DNA of 64,000 bases from Porcipelethomonas sp964621265 (GTDB taxonomy: Bacteria > Bacillota > Clostridia > Oscillospirales > Ruminococcaceae), in the NCBI GenBank assembly GCA_964621265.1, contig CAZULQ010000003.1, positions 1 to 64,000 of the forward strand, written 5' to 3'. Numbering within the stretch: position 1 is the stretch's first letter; each line of letters starts with the position of its first letter. The translations under genes were made by a program, and so were the position numbers. Shown piece by piece: positions 44,577 to 51,758 of this stretch. The notes under the pieces were generated by a model that worked only from the letters and a program-made list of their open reading frames with translations, searched no databases and was not told the origin of the DNA.

Positions 44577-44936
44577 TCACATGATAATTATTGCAATATC
44601 CTCATCAAAATCCATTGTCTGAATCGGTTCTGCAAAAATCTGCGTATACTTTTCAAGCTGTTCATCGGTAAGTGAGCAGCAAACATCTTCTCCATATTCA
44701 TTTGTTGTGTTACCGACAACAAAAAATGTACCGTGAACAAGAATATCACCGACCATTCTGTTCGGCTGTGAATCGTTGAGCAAAAATTCTTCATTACAAA
44801 AAACAAGAGCGTCATTCTGAGGTTCAAAATATATCGGCTCAATAAGTCCGCCGACTATCTCCTGCATATCGTGAAGCTCGTTTTCGATTTCTTTTGTTAC
44901 TGGTTCTTTATCAGGCTCTACAACCAGAATTTTCAT
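44577..44936 (-). CDS. DUF3846-like ICE protein
   Basis: 119 residues. MKILVVEPDKEPVTKEIENELHDMQEIVGGLIE and the middle RMVGDILVHGTFFVVGN are the pattern of DUF3846, small proteins found in ICEs and phages. No catalytic motif. The C-terminus is D-F-D-E-D-I-A-I-I-I-M, an acidic run followed by hydrophobic residues. It starts directly after the 60-residue gene (ATG and stop adjacent). Confidence 0.78.
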   Translation of the reverse strand: MKILVVEPDKEPVTKEIENELHDMQEIVGGLIEPIYFEPQNDALVFCNEEFLLNDSQPNRMVGDILVHGTFFVVGNTTNEYGEDVCCSLTDEQLEKYTQIFAEPIQTMDFDEDIAIIIM

Positions 44937-45119
44937 TCAATCATCCTCCTTACAGTCATCATCTTCACACAATGCTTCATCATGAACAACGCTCATAACA
45001 ACGCCGTCATCATTCACTTCAACCTCGACCTGTACGGGCAGGCCGTTTTCATCATAAAGTCCGAGATAATTTGTTTTTCCGTTTCCTGCAAATATCTGTG
45101 AAAAAACTATTCTATTCAT
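44937..45119 (-). CDS. Small acidic ICE protein of unknown function
   Basis: 60 residues with a beta-rich N-terminal half (Y-L-G-L-Y-D-E-N-G-L-P-V-Q-V-E-V-E-V) and a very acidic end (E-D-D-D-C-K-E-D-D). It overlaps the methylase gene by 4 bases and abuts the DUF3846-like gene, so it is part of the accessory operon. No family recognised. Confidence 0.6.
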   Translation of the reverse strand: MNRIVFSQIFAGNGKTNYLGLYDENGLPVQVEVEVNDDGVVMSVVHDEALCEDDDCKEDD

Positions 45120-45952
45120 AAATCAAAATCTCCTTCGTTGAACATCGAGAGCTGCTGAGTCATCTTTGCTCTCTCACTTGTATCGTAATTTGAAATCAAA
45201 AGCTCCGCATACTGACTTCCATTTTCATAACGTTGCGCCAGATTATTTATACGGCTTACTTCTTCAATGTAAATATTCGGCTTATCCCATATTTTACGAA
45301 TCTGAGGACAGTCGTTATATGACACCAAAAACTTTCCCTCGCACCGCACAAGCGTATCACGCAGACGCATATGGTCAGCTTCTGAAAAGCCGACGTCCTT
45401 GTAATAGCTTTCAGTTGCGAAATATGGAGGGTCACAATAGAAAAAGCTGACAGGGCGGTCATACTGCCTTATCAACTTTTCAAAATCTTTATTTTCAATG
45501 ACGACCTTCTGAAGTCTGCGTGACGCCATATCAATCTGTGGAAAATCCATCCACATGGAATGAGGCTGAGCGCCGAAGCTGTCAAGTCCTGACGCATAGC
45601 TGTATCGTATCAACTGATAAAACTTGGCGGCTCTGTCAACATCATAAAGTCTTGGCAGCAGGCTGTTTTTATGCAAACTTGCAATTATATTGAAATCCTC
45701 ACGGGAATTGAGTACATAACGAAGCTTATATTTAAGCTTATTCGGCTTATCCCTCACACAGCGGTACAGGTTTGCAAGGTTACTGTTCCAGTCGTTCCAC
45801 ACCTCAACATCGTTTCCGGGAGGTTTATGAAACAGAACCCAGCCTGCACCGCCGAACACTTCAATATATCTTTCGTAGTATGGAGGAAACCTTGCAAGTA
45901 TAACATCACGAAGTGACTTTTTTCCTCCTATCCATGACATGAAACTATTCAT
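45116..45952 (-). CDS. DNA adenine N6-methyltransferase, D12 class (Dam-like)
   Basis: 278 residues from ATG 45952, which has AAGGAG at good spacing; an upstream in-frame start at 45997 lacks one. N-terminal SWIGGKKSLRDVIL and YIEVFGGAGWVLF are the SAM-binding motifs; FFYCDPPYF near 180 is the DPPY catalytic motif for adenine. No restriction gene is adjacent, so this is an orphan methylase, probably used to protect the ICE from host restriction or to mark its own DNA. C-terminus is acidic/hydrophobic (N-E-G-D-F-D-L). Confidence 0.9.
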   Translation of the reverse strand: MNSFMSWIGGKKSLRDVILARFPPYYERYIEVFGGAGWVLFHKPPGNDVEVWNDWNSNLANLYRCVRDKPNKLKYKLRYVLNSREDFNIIASLHKNSLLPRLYDVDRAAKFYQLIRYSYASGLDSFGAQPHSMWMDFPQIDMASRRLQKVVIENKDFEKLIRQYDRPVSFFYCDPPYFATESYYKDVGFSEADHMRLRDTLVRCEGKFLVSYNDCPQIRKIWDKPNIYIEEVSRINNLAQRYENGSQYAELLISNYDTSERAKMTQQLSMFNEGDFDL

Positions 45953-46041
45953 TTTTATCTCCTTTCCTTTATCTTTTTTGAAAAAATTGTAAGTCAAAAA
46001 ACTTTATATCTCATTTACTATTCTGATAACCGCTGCCAAAG

Positions 46042-46167
46042 TTACGAAGATTTACAATTATGGATCTCTTCAATCTTCTCGTCTGATTTTTTAGCAGTAG
46101 TACACATTGCAATTACTACAATCGCTACTGTACTGCCAAGCAACGTTCCTATTACAAATCCGAGCAT
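46042..46167 (-). CDS. Very small membrane protein (DUF3789-like)
   Basis: 41 residues: one hydrophobic helix (M-L-G-F-V-I-G-T-L-L-G-S-T-V-A-I-V-V-I-A-M) followed by a short charged tail. The layout and opening match tiny ICE proteins annotated as DUF3789. A strong GGAGGTG sits before the ATG, which overlaps the end of the cytosine methyltransferase gene by 16 bases. Confidence 0.7.
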   Translation of the reverse strand: MLGFVIGTLLGSTVAIVVIAMCTTAKKSDEKIEEIHNCKSS

Positions 46168-47390
46168 TCTTTTTCACCTCCAAACATTTCAGAATTAAAT
46201 CTCAGCAGATTTCTTGCAATATCCTCGACCACAGGAACAGTCACTGCATTGCCTGCCTGTTTATACAGCTGTGCGTCGGACATTCCGATTTTCTGAACTT
46301 TATGGAACTGCTCATCTGTAAAGCCTTGCAGCCGCCATGCTTCAATCGGCATAAGCCTGCGTATTCTTCCGTTATGGACAACGCCGTGTCGGTCTGTTAC
46401 AGTTATTGTAAACATAGGCTCATTGGGTTCTTTTATTCTTCTTCCGTTCTGCCATGTATTTTTCTTGAACGGATTTATTATTGCTCTTGCATTGCCTTCA
46501 ACGAGAACTCCCGACCTTTCACCCTTATGCTTTCCGGTTGAAACTCCTAAGTCATAGCGTGTATGCAGGCATCTTGCGTTATCGGTAATCTGCGGATTTT
46601 CATTAAGGTCGCAAAAAACAGCGGAATGTTCACCCTTATGGTTACTTACGCCGCTGTTCTGACGAGCTGTTACACATCTTGCATTATCCGTTATCTGAGG
46701 ATCTGGATTGCAGTCGATGAAGTAAAGTCCTGTTTTACCTCCCATGCCACCCGAACCGCTGCACTGGGTTGTTGCAAGACCGTTTGTGTCATATACCCTT
46801 GAACCCTGACTGCCGCCTATCAGTTGCTGAGTTTTCCTGCAATTTTTGCTGTCGCTTCTGCCGAAAGCCAGTATTTTTCCGGAACAGTCAGTTCCAGAAC
46901 ATCCTGCAATATATACTCTTTTTCTGACTTGGGGAAGGTAATCGGCGCTGTTATACACACGCCATTCCACGCAATACCCCAGTTTGCAAAGCGTTTCAAT
47001 GATTTGGGCGAAAGTTTTCCCCGAATCAATCCCCATGAGTCCGGGTACGTTTTCCAGAATAAAATAGCGAGGTCTTTTGACTTCAAGAATTCGGGCAAGT
47101 TCAAAGAACAAATCACCTCGTTCATCGGCAATTCCTTTTCTTTTTCCTGCGACTGAGAATGGCTGACAAGGAAAGCCTCCGACAAGCAAATCAAAATCTG
47201 CAAGTTCTCCTGTGTCAATATTTCTGATATTTTCATAAAATTGCTCACCCCTTGTATCATACAACGCTTTGTATGCCTTCTGTGCGAATTTATCGATTTC
47301 GCACCATGCAACAATTTTGAAACCTCCGACTCTTTCAAGTCCCGAACGGAAACCGCCGATTCCTGAAAATGCGTCGAATACTCTTATCAT
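46152..47390 (-). CDS. C5 cytosine DNA methyltransferase, orphan
   Basis: About 412 residues from ATG 47390 (an AAGGAAGGTGG box is upstream; a TTG six codons earlier is in frame). Motif I FSGIGGFRSGLE, motif IV GGFPCQPFS with the catalytic cysteine, motif VI ENVPGLMG, motif VIII QVRKRVYIAG and the final QAGNAVTVPV are all present. The target-recognition region (about 225-320) contains a near-duplicate: two segments starting I-T-D-N-A-R-C, each followed by G-V-S and H-K-G-E. No cognate endonuclease is nearby, which suggests protection or regulation of ICE DNA. Confidence 0.92.
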   Translation of the reverse strand: MIRVFDAFSGIGGFRSGLERVGGFKIVAWCEIDKFAQKAYKALYDTRGEQFYENIRNIDTGELADFDLLVGGFPCQPFSVAGKRKGIADERGDLFFELARILEVKRPRYFILENVPGLMGIDSGKTFAQIIETLCKLGYCVEWRVYNSADYLPQVRKRVYIAGCSGTDCSGKILAFGRSDSKNCRKTQQLIGGSQGSRVYDTNGLATTQCSGSGGMGGKTGLYFIDCNPDPQITDNARCVTARQNSGVSNHKGEHSAVFCDLNENPQITDNARCLHTRYDLGVSTGKHKGERSGVLVEGNARAIINPFKKNTWQNGRRIKEPNEPMFTITVTDRHGVVHNGRIRRLMPIEAWRLQGFTDEQFHKVQKIGMSDAQLYKQAGNAVTVPVVEDIARNLLRFNSEMFGGEKECSDL

Positions 47391-47451
47391 CTGACCACCT
47401 TCCTTCAACAGGGTACAAAAAAGCGGTTAAGTATATTTAATACCTAACCGC

Positions 47452-47712
47452 TTACATTGACATATTCATTTCAAGTTCTTCTGTCTGTACTTCATCATGA
47501 ATTATATGAAAACTATCCTCATCGGAGATTATACCAAGATATCTTCCATCATCAAATTTACAGTGTATAGTGCCGATATCGTCAACCAGTTCCACCGTAC
47601 CTTTTGTTCCTGATGGAATAGGGTGAGGGTCATTGTCCATGCTGTCAAGGCATATTTTTGTACCCTTTGGGTACTGCTTTTTCAGCATATTTATTTTTTC
47701 TCTGTTATACAT
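47452..47712 (-). CDS. DUF4314-like ICE protein
   Basis: 86 residues: MYNREKINMLKKQYPKGTKICLDSMDND, then PIPSGTKGTVELVDDIGTIHCKFDDGR, matching DUF4314, a small beta-barrel-like family in ICEs. It follows the 363-residue gene by 14 bases. The C-terminus (T-E-E-L-E-M-N-M-S-M) has the acidic plus alternating-methionine form seen in other ICE proteins here. Function unknown. Confidence 0.8.
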   Translation of the reverse strand: MYNREKINMLKKQYPKGTKICLDSMDNDPHPIPSGTKGTVELVDDIGTIHCKFDDGRYLGIISDEDSFHIIHDEVQTEELEMNMSM

Positions 47713-47726
47713 ATTTTTTTCGCCCT

Positions 47727-48818
47727 TTACATTGTCATAGTCATTTCTTCGGATAAATCCTCAGACTGTTCAAATTCCATTTCTTCTTCTGTCTGCATTG
47801 ACCAATTGTCAGAGGAGTTCCAGAAACTCACATATATTTCTCCATAATCAGCGGTCTTGATTTCTCTTTGCTCAAGACCTTCGCCCCAACCATCGCTCGC
47901 CTGACCGGTAAGATATTCACGCAGTTCATTAAGCTCGCTGTCGGTAAGGCTGCCTGCAACCTTACATTCAAAAACACCGACAAGCTCGCCGTTAATCTCC
48001 TTTACAGACGGAAAGGCTGAAAAAACCTTTTCCGCTACGACAGGATTATCATCATAATACACCATAAGTCCACGATGTTCTTCATTCGGCTCAGCATAGT
48101 CCCGAATAAAATTGTTAATTTCATCAATGCAGCATGTGGCATATTTGGAGGGTATATGCTCAAAATCTTCTATAATTTCTTCATCAAAGTCGAAGTCGGA
48201 TTCATCGCACTGCTTAACAATATGCAGAGGACAGTAGAAAGTTAGTTTCTGAACCGGCAAAGCCTCAACCTTTATATCCGGCTGACAGGAGTCCGCAATA
48301 AAGGTGTTTTCAGCCATTTTGATATCTTCACGCTCACGCAGCATTGCTGTAACTGCGTCACGCATTATATCGTTTACATCAAGATCAACTCTTTCCATCA
48401 AGTCCTCAAATACAAAATATTTCTCACCGCAATGTGCAAGCTCTGCAATCTTATCTGCGATTTTTTTCAGACTGTCATGGAGCCTTGATTCTGCTGCTGT
48501 AAGCTCATTACTTTCAAGCAACGCTCTTGCATTAGGAATGAACTGCGACTTTCTGGCATATCCACAGCCTTCCGCTTCAACAAGTATACCATCACCTGTT
48601 TCGTTGTCAATGAAAAGTAAACAGTGAGCAACATCGTTACTGTCGATATACATAAGATCACTGTACTCCTTAATCCAAGGATTATCGTTAAGAACAAATT
48701 CTTTCATTTCGTCAAACTGCCTGCCATAAAGAGTAATGACCTTTTCGACTTCAACTTCGTAGGGTTTATAGTCACTCTGCTTATGATTAAGCGTACTGTT
48801 GAATTTTAATTTTTTCAT
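47727..48818 (-). CDS. ICE accessory protein of unknown function (possibly DUF6329-related)
   Basis: 363 residues, acidic, soluble. The opening MKKLKFNSTLNHKQSDYKPYEVEVEKVITLYG resembles proteins at the start of clostridial ICE accessory operons that I recall under DUF6329, with low certainty. Several clusters of acidic residues (D-E-S-D-F-D-F-D-E-E) and a C-terminus ending S-E-E-M-T-M-T-M. First gene of the right-hand accessory operon, behind an AGGTAAGAAG-type ribosome site. Confidence 0.65.
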   Translation of the reverse strand: MKKLKFNSTLNHKQSDYKPYEVEVEKVITLYGRQFDEMKEFVLNDNPWIKEYSDLMYIDSNDVAHCLLFIDNETGDGILVEAEGCGYARKSQFIPNARALLESNELTAAESRLHDSLKKIADKIAELAHCGEKYFVFEDLMERVDLDVNDIMRDAVTAMLREREDIKMAENTFIADSCQPDIKVEALPVQKLTFYCPLHIVKQCDESDFDFDEEIIEDFEHIPSKYATCCIDEINNFIRDYAEPNEEHRGLMVYYDDNPVVAEKVFSAFPSVKEINGELVGVFECKVAGSLTDSELNELREYLTGQASDGWGEGLEQREIKTADYGEIYVSFWNSSDNWSMQTEEEMEFEQSEDLSEEMTMTM

Positions 48819-48877
48819 CTTCTTACCTCCGTTTTCATAATATTAAGCGGTATTAAAAATTCACCCCCTGAAATGCA

Positions 48878-48934
48878 AAAAGACCGCTTTGTTCAGTATC
48901 ATTTAAATTTGTGATACCGGACAAAACGGTCTTT
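48878..48934 (-). terminator. Long hairpin at the ICE right end
   Basis: AAAGACCG...CGGTCTTT outer arms, continuing as an imperfect stem (GTTC/GGAC and GTATCA/TGATAC) with an AT loop; T5 follows on the minus strand. It would stop transcripts coming from the right before they enter the ICE operon. Confidence 0.65.
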
Positions 48935-48965
48935 GAAAGTTTGTATACTATTTTATATATAAAAA

Positions 48966-49001
48966 AAGGCATATCTGAGATTATTTTCTCAAATATGCCT
49001 T
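48966..49001 (-). terminator. Second terminator at the ICE right end
   Basis: AAGGCATAT-CTGAGA pairs with TCTC-AAATATGCCTT around an AT loop; on the minus strand it is followed by seven T. It stands directly beside the first hairpin, giving a double stop at the element border. Confidence 0.75.
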
Positions 49002-49026
49002 AAATACACTTATTATTGTTTATGTT

Positions 49027-49043
49027 GAGGGTTCAAGTCCCTC
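49027..49043 (+). pseudogene. tRNA T-arm fragment
   Basis: GAGGG-TTCAAGT-CCCTC forms a perfect 5-bp T-stem with the conserved G-T-T-C-R-A-N-N-C loop. Upstream sequence does not continue into an anticodon arm, so only the 3' part of a tRNA gene is present, a common leftover of integration into tRNA genes. Confidence 0.55.
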
Positions 49044-49101
49044 TACATTATGAAAATCATCTACGGTTTTTGACTTGAAATTTCACCTCATAAAACGCAA
49101 T

Positions 49102-49123
49102 AAAGCCCGTAGATACGGGCTTT
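49102..49123 (-). terminator. Terminator after tRNA-Arg
   Basis: Perfect 10-bp inverted repeat AAAGCCCGTA/TACGGGCTTT with a 2-base spacer, 33 bases past the 3' end of the tRNA gene. Confidence 0.75.
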
Positions 49124-49155
49124 AAAGGGCGGACATCTATTTCATTGTCCTAATA

Positions 49156-49230
49156 TGGTACGCCTGAATGGAATCGAACCATCGCACACGGCGTCGGAGG
49201 CCGATGCTCTATCCGCTGAGCTACAGGCGC
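49156..49230 (-). tRNA. tRNA-Arg (anticodon CCG)
   Basis: Folds as a full cloverleaf: acceptor GCGCCTG with CAGGCGT (one G-T pair), D arm GCTC/GAGC, anticodon loop CTCCGAC giving anticodon CCG, T arm GATGG/CCATT with loop TTCGATT, and an encoded CCA end. CCG reads the Arg codon CGG. Position 27-43 is a T-T mismatch. Confidence 0.93.
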
Positions 49231-49294
49231 ATTTATTTTATCACAAAATAAATTATATCAGATTTCCAAAGTTTTTTCAAGTACCGCCCAATTA

Positions 49295-49606
49295 TTATTC
49301 TGAAATCTTTTCAGCCGCTTCTGCAAAGATTTCCTCAGCTACACGGATTTTAAGCGGTATCAGCGTCTTTATACTGCTATACACATCATTTTCTCTGTGT
49401 TTCTCATCCAAAATTGTAATGCTCCCGCCGATAACACTCACCTTTTTCCCGTTCTCAGTATCGCTTATCTGAGCCATGACAAGCTTATCACGGCTTACAC
49501 AGTTATGCGAGTTGGTATACGCTTTCATAATCCCCCATGCAAAGCAATTTATCATAATGTAAATTATAACTGCAAGTGTAATTCTTCTTTTAAAATTCCT
49601 GCTCAT
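49295..49606 (-). CDS. Small membrane-anchored protein downstream of spoIIP
   Basis: 103 residues: basic start, one transmembrane segment (about 9-28), then an extracytoplasmic domain with a beta-rich centre (K-V-S-V-I-G-G-S-I-T-I-L-D-E). It starts 9 bases after the spoIIP stop and is probably co-transcribed. Two-gene arrangement suggests a sporulation-related or envelope role, but no family is recognised. Confidence 0.65.
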   Translation of the reverse strand: MSRNFKRRITLAVIIYIMINCFAWGIMKAYTNSHNCVSRDKLVMAQISDTENGKKVSVIGGSITILDEKHRENDVYSSIKTLIPLKIRVAEEIFAEAAEKISE

Positions 49607-49615
49607 TTTTTCTCC

Positions 49616-50728
49616 TTAGCTTATTGACAGAAGTGCTCTTGCAAGTGACCTTCCAAAAAGCTCTCCCGCATATTCAACCTGTTCAATTGTATTGCCGTGA
49701 CTTCCCATTTCTATCAGCAGACTGCCTGTTGTAAGGTCCTGATTATATTTTCTGTAATCAAAAAGTATCGGACGTGCAAGGCTGTCATAATCGCTTGCGA
49801 GCTGCTGCTGCAGAAGTGAAGCAAAACGGAAATTGTGCATGTAATCAGGCATATTCATTGTGCCGTCATCACAACCTGAAATAATCATAATCTGTGCTGC
49901 CTCCTTGCCGTCGATTTCGACAACAGGCTGCATAATACTCTCACTTGTACCGATTGCGTCACGATGTATATCAAGCACAACCTTTATCGACGGATTTTCT
50001 TCAAGTATTTTTTTGACTGTTACAGCACTTCTTTCATACGAGCCGTTATAGGACGGATAATCGTGAATTGTTTTGTCATGTATATAGCCTATACCTGCGG
50101 CTTCCAGCCCCTCACATATCTTTTCTCCGACTGACACAACGTTATAATTTTCATCAGTTGTTCTGTAATTGAAGGACGGGTCAAAACAGTCACGCACATA
50201 TGGCTCAAAGCTTTCAGTAGTATGTGTATGCATAATCAGCACTTCCGGCTCGCCGTTCTTTTCAATTGTAAATTCCGGCAAAAGCTTGCTTTCCTTTAAA
50301 AGTGTTCCGTTTGAAATGTCAGTCAGATTTTTAACCTGCCCCTTTGTTTCGAGACTGAAAAATCTGAAACCGCTGTAATGCTCAAATGTATTTTTATAGA
50401 CAGTATTCTTTTCTGAAACCTTCCATTTTTCAGGATATGGCTTTGCACCTTTGTCACTATCATCCTTCTCTTCGACTTCGGCAGTCCAGCCATAGCCTTC
50501 GGATATAATGTCCTCTGCATCTTCTTCAAAAAAGAATATATTTTCTCCCTGTTCGCCTGTGTAGTATAATGGCTCATCATAGCTTCCGCTGAATACATCA
50601 ATGCTTTCTGCAAGCTCTGCCAGTACGGGCACAGCCTTTATTCCTCCCGCTGTAATAAGAGGCAGAATTACTGCCAATAAAGTAAAAATCACTTTTCTGT
50701 TCTTAACATGTCGTCTGCGTTTTCTCAT
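49616..50728 (-). CDS. spoIIP: Stage II sporulation protein P
   Basis: 370 residues. One N-terminal transmembrane segment (about 12-32) and a C-terminal amidase/endopeptidase domain with VLIMHTHTTESF, VVLDIHRDAIG and SLLIEMGSHGNT, the metal-binding His and Glu residues of SpoIIP. SpoIIP works with SpoIID and SpoIIM to remove septal peptidoglycan during engulfment of the forespore, so the host lineage is or was spore-forming. Confidence 0.93.
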   Translation of the reverse strand: MRKRRRHVKNRKVIFTLLAVILPLITAGGIKAVPVLAELAESIDVFSGSYDEPLYYTGEQGENIFFFEEDAEDIISEGYGWTAEVEEKDDSDKGAKPYPEKWKVSEKNTVYKNTFEHYSGFRFFSLETKGQVKNLTDISNGTLLKESKLLPEFTIEKNGEPEVLIMHTHTTESFEPYVRDCFDPSFNYRTTDENYNVVSVGEKICEGLEAAGIGYIHDKTIHDYPSYNGSYERSAVTVKKILEENPSIKVVLDIHRDAIGTSESIMQPVVEIDGKEAAQIMIISGCDDGTMNMPDYMHNFRFASLLQQQLASDYDSLARPILFDYRKYNQDLTTGSLLIEMGSHGNTIEQVEYAGELFGRSLARALLSIS

Positions 50729-50850
50729 TTTTAACCTCCCGTTTTTACTATTGGTTTTTTACTTCATTTATATTCACAATATTAATAAGTTATTCCGTCA
50801 TAAATATAAAATCATGAGTATATAATGTAAAAACGAAGGGTGTTGATTCC

Positions 50851-51717
50851 ATGTATAGCTGTATGAAATTCAAAAAGCTTATCAGAATACTGATATGTGA
50901 CATTGCGATTATTTTGTTTGCGCTTTTTCTTACCTTTGCAAGTCGAGACAAATGGGAAGCATACAGCGACAGAAAAATATTTCTGCCTGTTATAATGTAC
51001 CACAGCATAACTGATGATTACAGTGATGTCAACGATTACACAGTAACCGTCTCACAGGTCGAAAGCGACCTTGTATACTTAAAGCAAAACGGCTATAACA
51101 CCGTCACGACAGAAGATGTCATAAACTATGTAAACGGCGGGACGCTACCCGAAAAGCCTGTTATAATAACTGCTGATGACGGCTTTTACAACAATGCACA
51201 TTATCTTCTTCCTCTGCTTGAAAAATATGACATGAAGGCAGTAATTTCAGTTGTTGGATACTATAGCGAGGTTTTAGCCGCCAACGACCCTCATATCCCT
51301 GAATATTCCTATCTCACATGGAAGGATATAACAGAGCTTAAGCTATCGGGACGTATTGAAATTGCAAACCATACATACAACATGCATTCGGATAAATACC
51401 GCAAGGGCTGTGCCCGTCTTTATGGTGAAAGCTATGATGATTACGCAGACGCTCTTTTTGCAGATATCGGGCTTTGTCAGACGCTTCTCTCAATAAACTG
51501 TGGTATCGCACCTGCTGCATTTACTTATCCCTACGGGGCAATTTCAGAGGAAAGTATTCCCGTACTCAAAAGCATGGGTTTCGCGGCGGCATACAGCTGT
51601 TACGAACGCCCCAATTACATAACACGTGACCCTGACTGTCTTTTCACTCTTGACAGGTACAATCGCTCGGGTTACACTTCAACCGAGGAATTTATGAAAA
51701 GACTGCTTGAACAATAA
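50851..51717 (+). CDS. Polysaccharide deacetylase family protein
   Basis: 288 residues with an N-terminal membrane anchor (about 8-28) and a NodB-like domain: VIMYHSITDDY, the metal-binding TADDGFYNNAHYLLP near 110 and a later TYPYGAIS motif. The usual T-F-D-D-G is T-A-D-D-G here; the Asp pair is kept. Such enzymes remove acetyl groups from peptidoglycan or other envelope polysaccharides. Divergent from spoIIP; the two share the 122-base spacer between them. Confidence 0.9.
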   Translation: MYSCMKFKKLIRILICDIAIILFALFLTFASRDKWEAYSDRKIFLPVIMYHSITDDYSDVNDYTVTVSQVESDLVYLKQNGYNTVTTEDVINYVNGGTLPEKPVIITADDGFYNNAHYLLPLLEKYDMKAVISVVGYYSEVLAANDPHIPEYSYLTWKDITELKLSGRIEIANHTYNMHSDKYRKGCARLYGESYDDYADALFADIGLCQTLLSINCGIAPAAFTYPYGAISEESIPVLKSMGFAAAYSCYERPNYITRDPDCLFTLDRYNRSGYTSTEEFMKRLLEQ

Positions 51718-51758
51718 AAATCCCGCATAAAGAAAATCCTTACACGGGAAATAAACTA

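Larger units (their letters stand above)
1640..48950. mobile_element. Integrative and conjugative element, approximate extent
   Basis: A contiguous block of transfer and mobility genes: relaxase, VirB4, VirD4, VirB6-, VirB3- and VirB2-like proteins, NlpC/P60 hydrolase, serine recombinases, sortase and adhesin, orphan methyltransferases and many ICE-type DUF proteins, nearly all on the minus strand. The flanks carry ordinary chromosomal genes (tRNA-Arg and spoIIP on the right; an AAA-ATPase-like gene on the left). The ends are estimates: the left end is put just right of the gene ending at 1622, the right end near the two terminators at 48.9-49.0 kb. No convincing attL/attR pair was found by eye. 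Confidence refers to the existence of the element; the ends may be off by several hundred bases. Confidence 0.75.
48819..49155. other. ICE right-end region: terminators and tRNA fragment, no gene
   Basis: No plausible gene. From left to right it holds a long imperfect hairpin (48878-48934), a second hairpin (48966-49001), a tRNA T-arm fragment (about 49027-49043) and a third hairpin (49102-49123). The change from ICE genes to a chromosomal tRNA and spoIIP happens here, so the attachment site should lie in this stretch. Confidence 0.6.

Noticed and set aside
46820..47338. A 172-codon minus-strand frame overlapping the cytosine methyltransferase
   Set aside because: It is in another frame over conserved methyltransferase motifs; the methyltransferase reading frame has all catalytic motifs and a good ribosome site.
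1..48966. attL/attR pair formed by TTTATATATAAAAA near 7 and 48952
   Set aside because: The word is short and of low complexity, and the left copy lies beyond a chromosomal-type gene; it could easily be chance.
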